Shown piece by piece: positions 8,480 to 16,507 of a stretch of DNA of 56,998 bases (the first letter of the stretch is position 1; each line of letters begins with the position of its first letter). This DNA is from Nocardia sp. MH4. GTDB lineage: Bacteria; Actinomycetota; Actinomycetes; Mycobacteriales; Mycobacteriaceae. A model generated the notes under the pieces. That model had not been told where the DNA came from and made no database searches. It saw only the letters and a list, made by a program, of their open reading frames with translations. The DNA is taken from contig NZ_LPNR01000083.1 of assembly GCF_019266065.1 (NCBI RefSeq), forward strand, positions 1 through 56,998. Direction: 5' to 3'. Made by a program: the position numbers and the translations under genes.

Positions 8480-10234
8480 ATGACGGGACCATCGGCGCAG
8501 GATCAGTGGGCGGGGCTGCGTTCGGCAGCCTCGGACGGATCGCTGATGCTCGAGCCGTCGGCGCTGCCGAACCTGGTCGAAGCCGCCAACAACGCGCGGT
8601 ACTGGGTCAATTCCGTCAAATCCGCCGCGGACGGCGTCGCGAACCTGCCCGAGTTCTCCTCGCTGGAGTCGGGTAAGCAACTGTCGAAGCAGTTCGAGGG
8701 CAAGGCCGGTCAGCTGAAGACCGTGCTCGGCAAACACGAGACAGTCCTCGACAATGTCGCCAACACCTTCCTCGACGCGGCCCGGCATTACAAGGGCGCC
8801 GAGGACGGAAGCAAAGTCGATCTGGAATCGCTGCGCACCAAGATCGAACAGGGCCGCAGCGCCAGTACGAAATTGGTGCTGCCGCCCACCGTCGTCCAAT
8901 ACCCGGCGGTCGCGACGGCGGTGAACCTGCCGAAGATCCTGGCCGACGGCAAGACGTTCGATCCGGCGGGCATGAAGGCCGAGACCCCCAACTACAATTA
9001 CAACGAACTGCAGGCGATCATGTCGTCGCTGTCGACGGTGCCCGGCAGTCTGGCCCACACCGCGTTGTTCTGGGGTGATCTGGCGGATCTGCTCAAAACA
9101 GGTTTCGACGATCTGAACGCCAAAGTCGAAGCGAGCAAGAAGAGCTGGACCAGCCCGGGCGGCGCCACCCGCGCCATGGCGGCGATGTCGGCCTATCACG
9201 AGGCCAACGGCTTGCTGGTCGAGCAGACCAAACAGGTGGCCGCGGCGCTCGACTACACCGTCGGCTGGATCAACGCCACCTCCAAGGGGCTGGCGACGGC
9301 GCTCATGCTGCCCCGCTGCTATTCCGACCCCAACGGTACCCAGGCCCAGGCGGACAAGGAGACCTGCGCCAAGAACGGCCGTCAGGTCATGTGGAACACC
9401 TATGTCCCCGGGCTCAACAGCACGACCAGCCATATCCCCACGCTGCCCGAGCCGACCGCGCCGACCACGGGCGACGGGACCGGGAACGGCAATGGGAACG
9501 GCAACGGCAACGGCAGTGGAAGTGGAAGTGGAAGCGGGTCCGGCTCGGGTTCGGGCTCCGGCTCGGGTTCCAGCTCGAAATCCGGGGAATCCCTGGCGGC
9601 CTTCGATCGGGCGCTCGCCGAGTTGCAGGGACAGAAGTCGGGCAGCGACACCGGTGGCAAGGACAGCACGGGGAGTCAGAACGGGTCCGGCGGCCAGAAC
9701 GGTGGCAGCGGATCGAGTGGTTCGTCCGGTGCCGATCAGCTGACCTCGGCGCTGCAGTCCGGTCTCGAGCAAGCGAGCTCGGCCGCGCAATCCGCGCTGG
9801 AACAGGCGTCCTCGGCCGCCGAACAGAGTTCCCTGGCGGGGATTCCGGGCTCCGCGGCGCTCAGTTCGCTACAGGATCAGGCCAAGAAGGCGCTCAGCGC
9901 CGCGAGCAAAGGCGGGGGCGGCGGCGGTGGTTCGGGCGCCGGCGGCGGTGGCGCGGGAGCCGCACCGCTGTCGCCGAGCTTGGACAGCGCGTCCAAGCTG
10001 TTCCCGCGCGCCTCGGCCGTCACGGGGGCCGAGGGCTTCCGCGCGGGCGTGGCGTCCTCGGCCGCCGGTTCGCCGATGGGCGGCATGCCCATGGCGCCGA
10101 TGGGTGGCGCCGGCGCGGGCGGCCAGGGCCAGCAGAAGGAACACAAGCGGGCCGACTACCTCGACTCGACCGACCACTTGGACGAGGCCATCGGTGACGC
10201 GCCGATCGTGGCGAGGCCGGTGGTGGAACAGTGA
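8480..10234 (+). CDS. EspB-like PE-PPE fusion protein, predicted ESX substrate
   Basis: The protein has 584 residues. Residues 1-110 form a helical PE-like hairpin ending in Y104-K-G-A-E108, close to the YxxxD/E secretion signal. Residues 160-330 form a second helical bundle that fits a PPE-like half. A Gly/Ser/Asn-rich linker follows (GNGNGN and GSGSGS runs near 9480-9570), then an Ala/Gly-rich tail. The C-terminus, with 'HKRADYLDSTDHLDEAI', resembles the charged ends of secreted PPE/EspB proteins. EspB of mycobacterial ESX-1 has the same PE-plus-PPE layout in one chain. GGGAGG at 8465-8470 supports the ATG. An espG gene overlaps its stop by 4 bp, suggesting a dedicated chaperone. Secretion by this locus is inferred. 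Confidence 0.7.
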   Translation: MTGPSAQDQWAGLRSAASDGSLMLEPSALPNLVEAANNARYWVNSVKSAADGVANLPEFSSLESGKQLSKQFEGKAGQLKTVLGKHETVLDNVANTFLDAARHYKGAEDGSKVDLESLRTKIEQGRSASTKLVLPPTVVQYPAVATAVNLPKILADGKTFDPAGMKAETPNYNYNELQAIMSSLSTVPGSLAHTALFWGDLADLLKTGFDDLNAKVEASKKSWTSPGGATRAMAAMSAYHEANGLLVEQTKQVAAALDYTVGWINATSKGLATALMLPRCYSDPNGTQAQADKETCAKNGRQVMWNTYVPGLNSTTSHIPTLPEPTAPTTGDGTGNGNGNGNGNGSGSGSGSGSGSGSGSGSGSSSKSGESLAAFDRALAELQGQKSGSDTGGKDSTGSQNGSGGQNGGSGSSGSSGADQLTSALQSGLEQASSAAQSALEQASSAAEQSSLAGIPGSAALSSLQDQAKKALSAASKGGGGGGGSGAGGGGAGAAPLSPSLDSASKLFPRASAVTGAEGFRAGVASSAAGSPMGGMPMAPMGGAGAGGQGQQKEHKRADYLDSTDHLDEAIGDAPIVARPVVEQ

Positions 10235-11013
10235 CGCCCACCTGGGAATTCACCGGTGACGAGTTCGACGCGCTGTGGACGGGCATCGAAGAGGAGTACA
10301 TGCCCGACCCGTTCATCCACACCGGCGCACCGGGCGACGCGGACGAGGCCGAATTCGTGCGCAAGGACGCGTGGGCGCGAATCAGGCGGCGGTGGGGACA
10401 CGAGCTCGACGAGATCATCGATGTGCTCACGCACCCCGACATCCGGATCGCGGTGCGTGGCTACGGCGGTGGCGAGAAGCTGATCGATCCCGCCTATTCG
10501 GTGCGCATGCTCGCGGTGCGCAAGGGCGAACTGGGCTACCTGGTACGGCAGCGGCCCGGCGAAACCCTCTACCACGCCGAGGGATTCGTCGTCACGCGGC
10601 ACAGCGCCCTGTCGCTGGGCGAGGTGATCGCCGATCACCTGCCCGAGGCCGAGGCGGGCCGTGGCCGCGACATCCGCCTCGACGAACCGGGCGATGATCA
10701 ATTCGACCGCACCTATGGTCGCTCGCTGGTGCAGCACTACGACGACGACTCCGCGGTGCAGACACAGACCTTTCAGCAGGCGCCGCTGGATCGTGACGGC
10801 TTCATCGACATCGAGCAGGGCTGGTCGCGATTCGGTCCGCGCGGGATACTCCGATTGCGGCTGGGCTGGCGCGATCTGACCGACGACGGTCGCTATGTGA
10901 TCGTCCCCGGCACGCCGCCGGTGGCCGTCGGTGCCGATCGCCGACGGGTGGTCTCGCTGATCAACAGCCAGATCGCCGAAGTTGTCAGAGCCATCAGGGA
11001 TGATCGGGCCTAG
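10231..11013 (+). CDS. espG: EspG-type secretion chaperone (first copy)
   Basis: This 260-residue protein has the EspG build: N-terminal 'WEFTGDEFDALW', a central mixed region with 'ELGYLVRQRPGETLYHAEGFVV', and a C-terminal helix 'RRVVSLINSQIAEVVRAI'. EspG chaperones bind the tip of PPE proteins in the cytosol and keep PE-PPE substrates soluble for export. The GTG start overlaps the stop of the EspB-like gene (GTGA), so the two are probably translationally coupled. This points to the EspB-like PE-PPE fusion as its client. A second espG lies at 14804. In mycobacterial ESX-1, espG1 is followed by espH, as here. Confidence 0.8.
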   Translation: MTPTWEFTGDEFDALWTGIEEEYMPDPFIHTGAPGDADEAEFVRKDAWARIRRRWGHELDEIIDVLTHPDIRIAVRGYGGGEKLIDPAYSVRMLAVRKGELGYLVRQRPGETLYHAEGFVVTRHSALSLGEVIADHLPEAEAGRGRDIRLDEPGDDQFDRTYGRSLVQHYDDDSAVQTQTFQQAPLDRDGFIDIEQGWSRFGPRGILRLRLGWRDLTDDGRYVIVPGTPPVAVGADRRRVVSLINSQIAEVVRAIRDDRA

Positions 11014-11033
11014 TGCGGATGGGAGGGGCATCG

Positions 11034-11366
11034 ATGGACGAGTTTCCGACCGAGTTCAGCGCGTCGTCGCTGACGGGGGCGATCACGGTACGGACCACCG
11101 AGCAGGGGCTGCCGGTGGGAATCACGGTCGACGCGGATCAGCTGCGCCGCGATCCCGCCGACCTGGCGGCCGAGATCCTGCGGTTGTGCCAGAAGTCGGC
11201 CAAGCGGGCCGGACTGGCACGGCGTAATCAGCTGGCGGAGGCGGGGTTCGATCCGGTGCTGCTGGCCGCGACGGGATTGCCGACCGAGGCCGAGGTCGCG
11301 GCGGCGGAGATCGTCGAGGAACAGGAGTACGACACCGAGCCGGACAGCTGGCTACGGTCGGTCTAG
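11034..11366 (+). CDS. EspH-like protein (DUF2694-type)
   Basis: The protein has 110 residues. It contains a short strand region 'GAITVRTTEQGLPVGITVD', then a helix 'DLAAEILRLCQKSAKRA', then 'GLPTEAEVAAAEIVEE'. The same order (strand pair, 'LADEI' helix, 'LPTPEEAAAAEAE') occurs in mycobacterial EspH, and espH follows espG1 there too. The ATG at 11034 has GGGAGGGG seven bases upstream; the GTG at 11013 would overlap the previous stop but has no ribosome-binding site. The fold is probably YbaB-like. EspH is needed for ESX-1 substrate handling in mycobacteria; its biochemical role is not settled. Confidence 0.6.
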   Translation: MDEFPTEFSASSLTGAITVRTTEQGLPVGITVDADQLRRDPADLAAEILRLCQKSAKRAGLARRNQLAEAGFDPVLLAATGLPTEAEVAAAEIVEEQEYDTEPDSWLRSV

Positions 11367-11390
11367 CGAGCGAGAGGGGAGGACACGGCG

Positions 11391-11687
11391 ATGGTCGAAA
11401 CCATGGATGAGCTGATCGCGAAGGTGCAGGGCCAGCTCTATCGGCTGCAGGACCTGACCGAGGCGACCAATGGCATCAGGGCGCAGGAAACCTCGCCCGA
11501 CGGGGCGGTGACGGTGACCGTCGACGGCAGCGGCGCGCTGGTCGGGCTGGAACTCTCCGCGGCGGTCGGCCGCTTGTCACCGGCCGATTTCGAGCAGGTG
11601 CTGGTGCGGACCGCGCAGGCCGCCGCACACCGTGCGTTCGGTGAGCGCGCCGAGCTGGTGACCGCGTACAACCAAACGGGCATGTGA
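11391..11687 (+). CDS. YbaB/EbfC family small protein
   Basis: The 98-residue protein shows the YbaB/EbfC pattern: helix 'MDELIAKVQGQLYRLQDLT', strands 'GAVTVTVDGSGALVGLEL', and helix 'DFEQVLVRTAQAAAHRA'. YbaB proteins are DNA-binding nucleoid-associated dimers; versions in ESX loci may act as local regulators or as Esp-type accessory proteins. A GGGGAGGA sequence precedes the ATG. It closes the espB-like/espG/espH-like cluster, and a possible promoter element lies in the 100-bp gap after it. Confidence 0.7.
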   Translation: MVETMDELIAKVQGQLYRLQDLTEATNGIRAQETSPDGAVTVTVDGSGALVGLELSAAVGRLSPADFEQVLVRTAQAAAHRAFGERAELVTAYNQTGM

Positions 11688-11737
11688 GATTCAACTGGCT
11701 TTAACCGCCGATTTGTGTGGCGCGGGTTTCCGACGGG

Positions 11738-11751
11738 TAGATAAGGTAACG
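11738..11751 (+). promoter_or_regulatory. 14-bp promoter-like motif TAGATAAGGTAACG
   Basis: The motif lies 36 bp before the ATG of the EspC/EspF-like gene. The same 14-mer with one change (TAGATTAGGTAACG) lies at 21860-21873 in front of eccD. TAGATA/TAGATT fits the TANNNT -10 pattern, and the conserved AGGTAACG follows it. No strong -35 is seen. It may be a shared promoter or operator of the ESX regulon. Confidence 0.4.
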
Positions 11752-11787
11752 AAACACCATGGGCTGTTTCGAGATTGGACGATAGCC

Positions 11788-12099
11788 ATGAATCACGTTG
11801 CGGTAGTTCCCGATGCAGTTCGTGCGTACGCGGGTGCCTCGGCCACCATGGCGGCGGGGGTCGCCCAGGCGGGCGCGGTCGACCAGGCCGCCACGATGGC
11901 CGCCGCGGTGCCCGTGTTCGGCCTGATCGGCCAGGAATTCCTGCTGTCCTTCGCCTACGCGCAGGCCAACCATCTGACCTCGGTGGCGCAGCTCGCCGCG
12001 GTGCACGCGGGTACCGCGCTGACCGCCGCGCAGGCTGCTGCGACGTATGAGGGCGCCGACGGTGCGGCCAAGCTGGGCATCGCAGCGGTCGATCAGTAG
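11788..12099 (+). CDS. EspC/EspF-like small ESX substrate
   Basis: The 103-residue helical hairpin protein starts 'MNHVAVVPDAVRAYAG' and ends with 'YEGADGAAKLG'. The Y-E-G-A-D is a canonical YxxxD export signal at the expected place after the second helix. Length and layout match EspC/EspF proteins (DUF2580 type). An upstream GTG would add 25 residues, but the ATG at 11788 fits the family start; its ribosome-binding site is weak. The next gene begins 2 bp after its stop, matching the EspC-EspA and EspE-EspF pairings of ESX-1. Confidence 0.75.
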   Translation: MNHVAVVPDAVRAYAGASATMAAGVAQAGAVDQAATMAAAVPVFGLIGQEFLLSFAYAQANHLTSVAQLAAVHAGTALTAAQAAATYEGADGAAKLGIAAVDQ

Positions 12100-12101
12100 C
12101 C

Positions 12102-13463
12102 ATGACCTATCCAGGGGGAAGCACGGCCGGTGCGGCGGCATCGGTCGACCCGACCGTGCTCGAGCTGCTGCGCGGTAGTTCCCTGGCCCCGATGCTGGAC
12201 CAGCCGGTGAGCCAGGTGCTCAGCTCGATGGGTCTGCCGCAGTTGCCGCAGTTGCCGGAGTTCATCCAGCTGCCGGAAATGCCCGCGCTGCCGACGATCG
12301 ACCTGTCCGCGCTGATGCGGCCGCTCACCGATCTGGCCTCCGCTTTCGGCACCGGCGCGCTCGGCGGCACGAACTCCACGTCCGGCACGTCGTCGAATCC
12401 CACCGACGCGCTGTCGAATATCACCTCGGTGCTCGAGACAGCGATGTCACTGGGGTCGACCGCGTTGCAGACGGTGATGCAGCTGTGGCAGAGCGCCGCG
12501 GCGACCGAGGCGACGAACAAGGCGACCGCGGCGCAGTCCGACGGTGCCAACCTCGCGACGCAGAGCGTGCAGGAGAAGGCGGTGCTCACCCACGCGGCGG
12601 GCAACGTCGCCGTGGGTGGTGCCAAGCTGGCCGCGGTGATCGCACGCTATTCGGCCACTGTGGCCCTCGCCCCGCTCTACGCGGCGACGCCGGGCGGGCA
12701 GGCGGTGCTGATCGCGGCCACCATGGAGGCCATGGCCGAGGGTCTGGCCATCACGGCCGAGACCAAGGCCGAGATGGTGGCGCGGAGCGGCGAGATGGCG
12801 CAGGCGGGCGAGAAGGTCCCGGTGACCAACGCGCCGTCCGGTGTCGACGCGAGCAGCGAGTCGCTGAGCCAGCTGATGAGCCTGATCAGCCCGTTGATCA
12901 GCACGGCGAGCACCGCGGTGTCGTCGCTGGGTTCGCTGGCCGAGCAGGTGAGTTCGCTGTCGACGAGCACCACCGGCACGACCGAAGACGCGGCGATTAC
13001 CGGCGCCGAGATCGCCGATGCCGACACCGAGACGGCCGAGGGCCTGTCCGGCGCCGGCGGCGGAGGCGGCGCGATCGGTGGCATCGGCGCGGTCGGAGGC
13101 GCGGCGGCGGCATCGTCGCCGTTGAGTCCCTGGCAGGGCGGTCGCGGTGGCGGGCTGTCCACTGTGGGCGCCACCGGTGCGATCGGCGGCACGGGCGCGG
13201 GCTCCGGTGGCGCGAGCACGACCACCGCATCGGCGAGCGGCTCGGCACCGGGCTATATGCCGATGGGCGCCGGCGCGGGCGCGGGCATGCCGATGGCACG
13301 CGCGATCGATGGTGGCGGCAACGAGGCCGTGCACTCGCAGCTGGTGACCGGCAATCACGGCGACGAAGTCGTCGGCCAGATCGCAGGGGTGGCGACCCCG
13401 GTGGTCGGTGCCGCCGAACCGGTGACCACCGAAGCGCCGCCGGACAAAGAACTCTCACTGTGA
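12102..13463 (+). CDS. EspE/EspA-like secreted protein candidate
   Basis: The protein has 453 residues. The N-terminal part has a Leu/Pro-rich stretch ('LPQLPQLPEFIQLPEMPALP', residues 44-63), reminiscent of the LP-rich region of EspE. A long helical central region follows (residues 105-245), and then a Gly/Ala/Ser-rich tail with 'GYMPMGAGAGAGMPM' and 'HSQLV'. SQLV/QLIS-type motifs also occur near the ends of EspA and EspE. It lies 2 bp after the EspC/EspF-like gene and before the PE-PPE pair. Sequence similarity is low, so the assignment rests mostly on position, composition and the tail motif. It lacks an N-terminal signal peptide, as expected for ESX substrates. Confidence 0.5.
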   Translation: MTYPGGSTAGAAASVDPTVLELLRGSSLAPMLDQPVSQVLSSMGLPQLPQLPEFIQLPEMPALPTIDLSALMRPLTDLASAFGTGALGGTNSTSGTSSNPTDALSNITSVLETAMSLGSTALQTVMQLWQSAAATEATNKATAAQSDGANLATQSVQEKAVLTHAAGNVAVGGAKLAAVIARYSATVALAPLYAATPGGQAVLIAATMEAMAEGLAITAETKAEMVARSGEMAQAGEKVPVTNAPSGVDASSESLSQLMSLISPLISTASTAVSSLGSLAEQVSSLSTSTTGTTEDAAITGAEIADADTETAEGLSGAGGGGGAIGGIGAVGGAAAASSPLSPWQGGRGGGLSTVGATGAIGGTGAGSGGASTTTASASGSAPGYMPMGAGAGAGMPMARAIDGGGNEAVHSQLVTGNHGDEVVGQIAGVATPVVGAAEPVTTEAPPDKELSL

Positions 13464-13491
13464 CGCGGCACGACCACGACAGGAGTGGCAG

Positions 13492-13803
13492 ATGAGTAAC
13501 ACCTTCGAATTCGATTCGGCCGCGGCGAGCAAGGCCGCGGCAGCACTGGACGGCATCGCCGACCGGCTCACCACCGAGCTGTCCGCGGTCGCCCCGACCC
13601 TGCGGGTGGTGCCCGCGGGCGCGGACGAGGTGTCCACGCGCGCCGCGACCACCGCCAGCGGTGTCGCCGACGACTACCTGACCGGTGCCGAGGCCGGCGC
13701 GCACGAGATGAACAAGCTCGCCGCCACCCTGCGGGCCCAGGTCTCCGAGTTCGATCAGATGGAAACCGACAACACCACCGGCTTCAACGGGCCTGCGGCG
13801 TAA
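13492..13803 (+). CDS. PE-family protein, PE35-like
   Basis: The 103-residue helical hairpin has 'VPAGADEVSTRAA', nearly identical to the 'VPAGADEVSAQAA' turn of PE35 in mycobacterial ESX-1. The ATG is preceded by AGGAG. The C-terminal export signal is atypical: the expected YxxxD position reads F-D-Q-M-E. It is followed by a PPE gene 14 bp downstream, with which it should form a heterodimer. PE35-PPE68 lies in the same position just ahead of esxB-esxA in ESX-1. Confidence 0.85.
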   Translation: MSNTFEFDSAAASKAAAALDGIADRLTTELSAVAPTLRVVPAGADEVSTRAATTASGVADDYLTGAEAGAHEMNKLAATLRAQVSEFDQMETDNTTGFNGPAA

Positions 13804-13817
13804 GGCATCCATCACCG

Positions 13818-14807
13818 ATGATCGAACCACCGCAGCCCGGCTTCACCGGAGTGGTGTGGGAGGCGCGTGAGCCGCACAAGCTCGCCACCGACCTCACCAC
13901 CGGTGCCGGACCGATGCCGATGGCCGACGCGGCCGCCGCCTGGACGCGGCTGGCCGCGGCCTTCGGCGCGGCCGTGCTCGACTACGAGCAGGTGCTGCAG
14001 ACCCTGCGTGGCTCCTGGAAGTCGGGGAGCAGCGAGCAGGTGTGGGAACGGATCTCGACTCTGCGGGAGTGGCTGATCGACACCGCGGCCGCCGCGACCG
14101 CCAATGCCGCACGGCTGCAAGCTCAGGTCCTCGCCTACGAGGTGGCCGCGCTGGCGATGCCGAACACCGCCGACATCGCGGCCATCACCGCGATGCAGCA
14201 GGCGCTGGAACAGGTCGGCACCGCGCTGGGCGCGCCGATCAAGGCCATCGCGGCCCAGACCGACACCGAGGCGGACGTGGCGAAAGCCGTCGCCTCCCGG
14301 GTGATGCGCAGCTACGAGGCGGCCAGCGAACCGCTGGCGACGCCCTGGTTGCACGCGCCGCCGCCGCCGATCGCACCGGAATCCGCACTGGCGGGCGAAC
14401 AGTCGGCGAAGGCGGGAACTCCCGGGGCGCCGGGCGCCGCGGCGGTGCCGGGGCTCGGCGCACTCGGCCTCGGTGCCTTGCCGCCGATGCCCGCTCCGGT
14501 GCAAACCGCGTATCGCGCACCAGTTTTCGTGCAGTCCGCCGCGGCGGCTACCACCACCCCCCAGCCGACGCCGGTCGCCACTCCGACCGGACAGGCCGCG
14601 CCGGTCGTGCCCGGCGCGATGGGCGCGGGCGCGGGTGGACAGGACTCGGCGTCCCGCTTCCCGCGCGCCGGCCTCGCGTACGAGGAATCGGACCAGCTGG
14701 TCGCCGAAGGCGAAATCCAGGCTGCCCCCGCTGTGCTCGGCGTCGCCGAACGCCCCGCGCCCCAGACCGGGAGCGCGTCCACGGCGACCACGGAGGGACG
14801 GCCATGA
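13818..14807 (+). CDS. PPE-family protein, PPE68-like
   Basis: The protein has 329 residues. Residues 1-175 are a PPE-type helical domain beginning 'MIEPPQPGFTGVVWEAREP'; the 'GVVWEAREPHKL' stretch and 'GAGPMPMADAA' match the start of PPE proteins such as PPE68 ('GAGPAPMLAAA'). Residues 180-300 are Pro/Ala-rich, and the tail contains 'RFPRAGLAYEESDQLV'. It should pair with the PE protein just upstream and be held by the EspG encoded next. Its stop overlaps the next start by 4 bp (ATGA). Confidence 0.85.
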   Translation: MIEPPQPGFTGVVWEAREPHKLATDLTTGAGPMPMADAAAAWTRLAAAFGAAVLDYEQVLQTLRGSWKSGSSEQVWERISTLREWLIDTAAAATANAARLQAQVLAYEVAALAMPNTADIAAITAMQQALEQVGTALGAPIKAIAAQTDTEADVAKAVASRVMRSYEAASEPLATPWLHAPPPPIAPESALAGEQSAKAGTPGAPGAAAVPGLGALGLGALPPMPAPVQTAYRAPVFVQSAAAATTTPQPTPVATPTGQAAPVVPGAMGAGAGGQDSASRFPRAGLAYEESDQLVAEGEIQAAPAVLGVAERPAPQTGSASTATTEGRP

Positions 14808-15595
14808 CCACCCTCACCAATGATTCGTTGCTGGCCGTCGCCGATCGGCTCGGTGTCCAGACCCTGCCTCTCGTCCTGGCGGTCGGTCCGCAGCAGGACA
14901 GCTTCGACGCGTGGCGCGCCGCCAGGGACGCCGCGGTCGCCGAGCTCACGGCTACCGGTGTCTTCGACGGCTACGGTGACGTCGAGCCCGACCTGGCGGA
15001 CGCGCTGCACACCCTCGCCCAGCCCGATGCCGAACTCGTGGCCCGCAGCTACGGCGACGGCGACCGGCGCCGAATCTGCGTGGCCCGCCGTGGCGCGAGC
15101 CACGCCAGCGCGATCCGGGTCGGCGCCGGTTTCGAGATCGGCACCTGTGCGATCGACGGTTCCGACCGCGAACTGACCCGCCTCCTGCTCGCCGCGCTAC
15201 CGCAGTGCCCGCCGGCGGAGGTGGCAGGCGTGAGCGTCGCGGCCGATGATCTGGCGGCGCGCTTGGATGCCGCGGAGACAACTTCCCAGTACGTGGACGC
15301 GATGTACGCGCTCGGCATCGACGCGCACCAGGCGACCGTCCTCGGCGCGGCCTTCGGCACCTGCCATGGCTACACCGAGATCGTCGCCGCCGTCCACCAT
15401 GACGGGCTGACCACCCGAGCCCCTGGCGCGGTCGCGGTGTACGACACCGCGCGCGGCCGGATCGTCGTCGCGCCGATGACGGCGCCCGACGGGCAGGTGT
15501 GGTCGACCATAACGCCGGGCACCGACCATCGCCTCACCCAGGCCGTCGGTGCGCTCCTCGAGGGGCTTCCCGGTGGGGGGTGGCGGCCCGACTAA
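14804..15595 (+). CDS. espG: EspG-type secretion chaperone (second copy)
   Basis: The 263-residue protein has a typical EspG start ('LTNDSLLAVADRLGVQTLPLVL'), a central 'AELTATGVFDGYGDVEPDLADALHTLAQPDAEL', and strands such as 'RGRIVVAPMTAPDGQVWSTI'. It shares little sequence with the first EspG (10231) but has the same length. The ATG overlaps the PPE stop. Position directly after PE-PPE suggests it is the chaperone of that pair, while the first EspG serves the EspB-like fusion. Confidence 0.8.
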   Translation: MTTLTNDSLLAVADRLGVQTLPLVLAVGPQQDSFDAWRAARDAAVAELTATGVFDGYGDVEPDLADALHTLAQPDAELVARSYGDGDRRRICVARRGASHASAIRVGAGFEIGTCAIDGSDRELTRLLLAALPQCPPAEVAGVSVAADDLAARLDAAETTSQYVDAMYALGIDAHQATVLGAAFGTCHGYTEIVAAVHHDGLTTRAPGAVAVYDTARGRIVVAPMTAPDGQVWSTITPGTDHRLTQAVGALLEGLPGGGWRPD

Positions 15596-15637
15596 GCCAT
15601 CTCTCGTTTCAACCATCAAGTAGGAAAGGTTCGGCAC

Positions 15638-15967
15638 ATGCCCCCTCAGGGACCAGTAGGTGTAGAAGCCGGCGGCGTAGACGGCGTCGTCTCCAAGCTC
15701 GAAGGCACGATCAACAACCTGCGTACGTCGGTCGGTCAGATCGACGACGCGGCCCAGGCCGTGCTCCGCGGCTGGAAGGGTGACGCCTCCGACGAGTTCG
15801 TGAAGGTCGCCCAGGCCTGGCACGACGAGGCCGATGCTCTGAACAAGAAGTTCGACCGGCTCACCGAGGCCGTCAACACCGGTAAGTCCACCCTCGTGAA
15901 CATGGACGGCGCAGGCCTGTCCGGCGGTGGTTCCACCAGCGGTGGCGGCAGCTACACCAACCTCTGA
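15638..15967 (+). CDS. esxB: WXG100 protein, EsxB (CFP-10)-like
   Basis: The 109-residue helix-turn-helix protein has W-K-G in 'VLRGWKGDASDEF', the hallmark of WXG100 proteins. By order (PE, PPE, EspG, then two Esx genes) it corresponds to EsxB/CFP-10. The C-terminal tail 'GLSGGGSTSGGGSYTNL' is Gly-rich and has no YxxxD, unlike mycobacterial CFP-10. The start has a good AGGAAAGG site upstream. It should form a 1:1 dimer with the next gene product, and the pair would be recognised by EccC. Confidence 0.9.
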   Translation: MPPQGPVGVEAGGVDGVVSKLEGTINNLRTSVGQIDDAAQAVLRGWKGDASDEFVKVAQAWHDEADALNKKFDRLTEAVNTGKSTLVNMDGAGLSGGGSTSGGGSYTNL

Positions 15968-15999
15968 CCGCGAATCAGAAACGAACAGGAACTGAGCTC

Positions 16000-16293
16000 A
16001 TGACCATTCTTTACGATCCCGCGGCGATGAACGAGCTGTTCAGCGACCTGCAGACCTACGGCGGGAAGATGAAGGGCGAGATCGACGAACTCGAGGGCGC
16101 CGCGACGGACTTCCGGGCGAACCTCCAGGGTGACAACGCGATCTCGAACTTCGACACCGCGCACAAGAACGTCACCACCGAGCTGACCGACACCCTCGAC
16201 AAGCTCGACAAGCTCGCCGCCCAGGTCGAGTCCGCGCTCAACCGCGCGCTCGAGGCCGACGGCAAGGTCGGCGACGGTTTCGCCGACTTCTGA
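16000..16293 (+). CDS. esxA: WXG100-like protein, EsxA (ESAT-6)-like, lacking the Trp
   Basis: The 97-residue helical protein lies 32 bp after the esxB-like gene. The turn that normally carries W-x-G reads L-Q-G in 'FRANLQGDNAISNF', so Trp is replaced by Leu. The two-helix layout, length and position are otherwise those of EsxA. The C-terminus ('DGKVGDGFADF') has no YxxxD. A strong bidirectional terminator follows. Together with the EsxB-like protein it is the probable core substrate pair of this ESX system. Confidence 0.85.
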   Translation: MTILYDPAAMNELFSDLQTYGGKMKGEIDELEGAATDFRANLQGDNAISNFDTAHKNVTTELTDTLDKLDKLAAQVESALNRALEADGKVGDGFADF

Positions 16294-16339
16294 GTTCTTG
16301 GAGCGCTGGCGCGCTCGAGCGCGGCCCCCTTGGGGCCCA

Positions 16340-16393
16340 ACGAAAACGGGGCGAGACTCGTGCCTGCGGCACATGGTCTCGCCCCGTTTTCGT
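16340..16393 (+). terminator. Bidirectional hairpin between esxA and eccE
   Basis: Perfect 18-bp inverted arms lie at 16340-16357 (ACGAAAACGGGGCGAGAC) and 16376-16393, with an 18-nt loop that itself holds a 5-bp stem (GTGCC/GGCAC). The AAAA/TTTT ends of the stem give a U-rich end in both directions. It lies between convergent genes. A second GC-only hairpin (CGCCCGC/GCGGGCG) is at 16409-16425. Confidence 0.85.
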
Positions 16394-16507
16394 CGGGCCG
16401 GGCCGCTACGCCCGCTGCGCGGGCGGGCCTCCTCGAGGTCGGCCCGTGCGGGGTTGGTCGGCGCTGTCGGCGCTGAGTTCGGGCTCAGGTCGTCGATCAG
16501 TCCGAAC

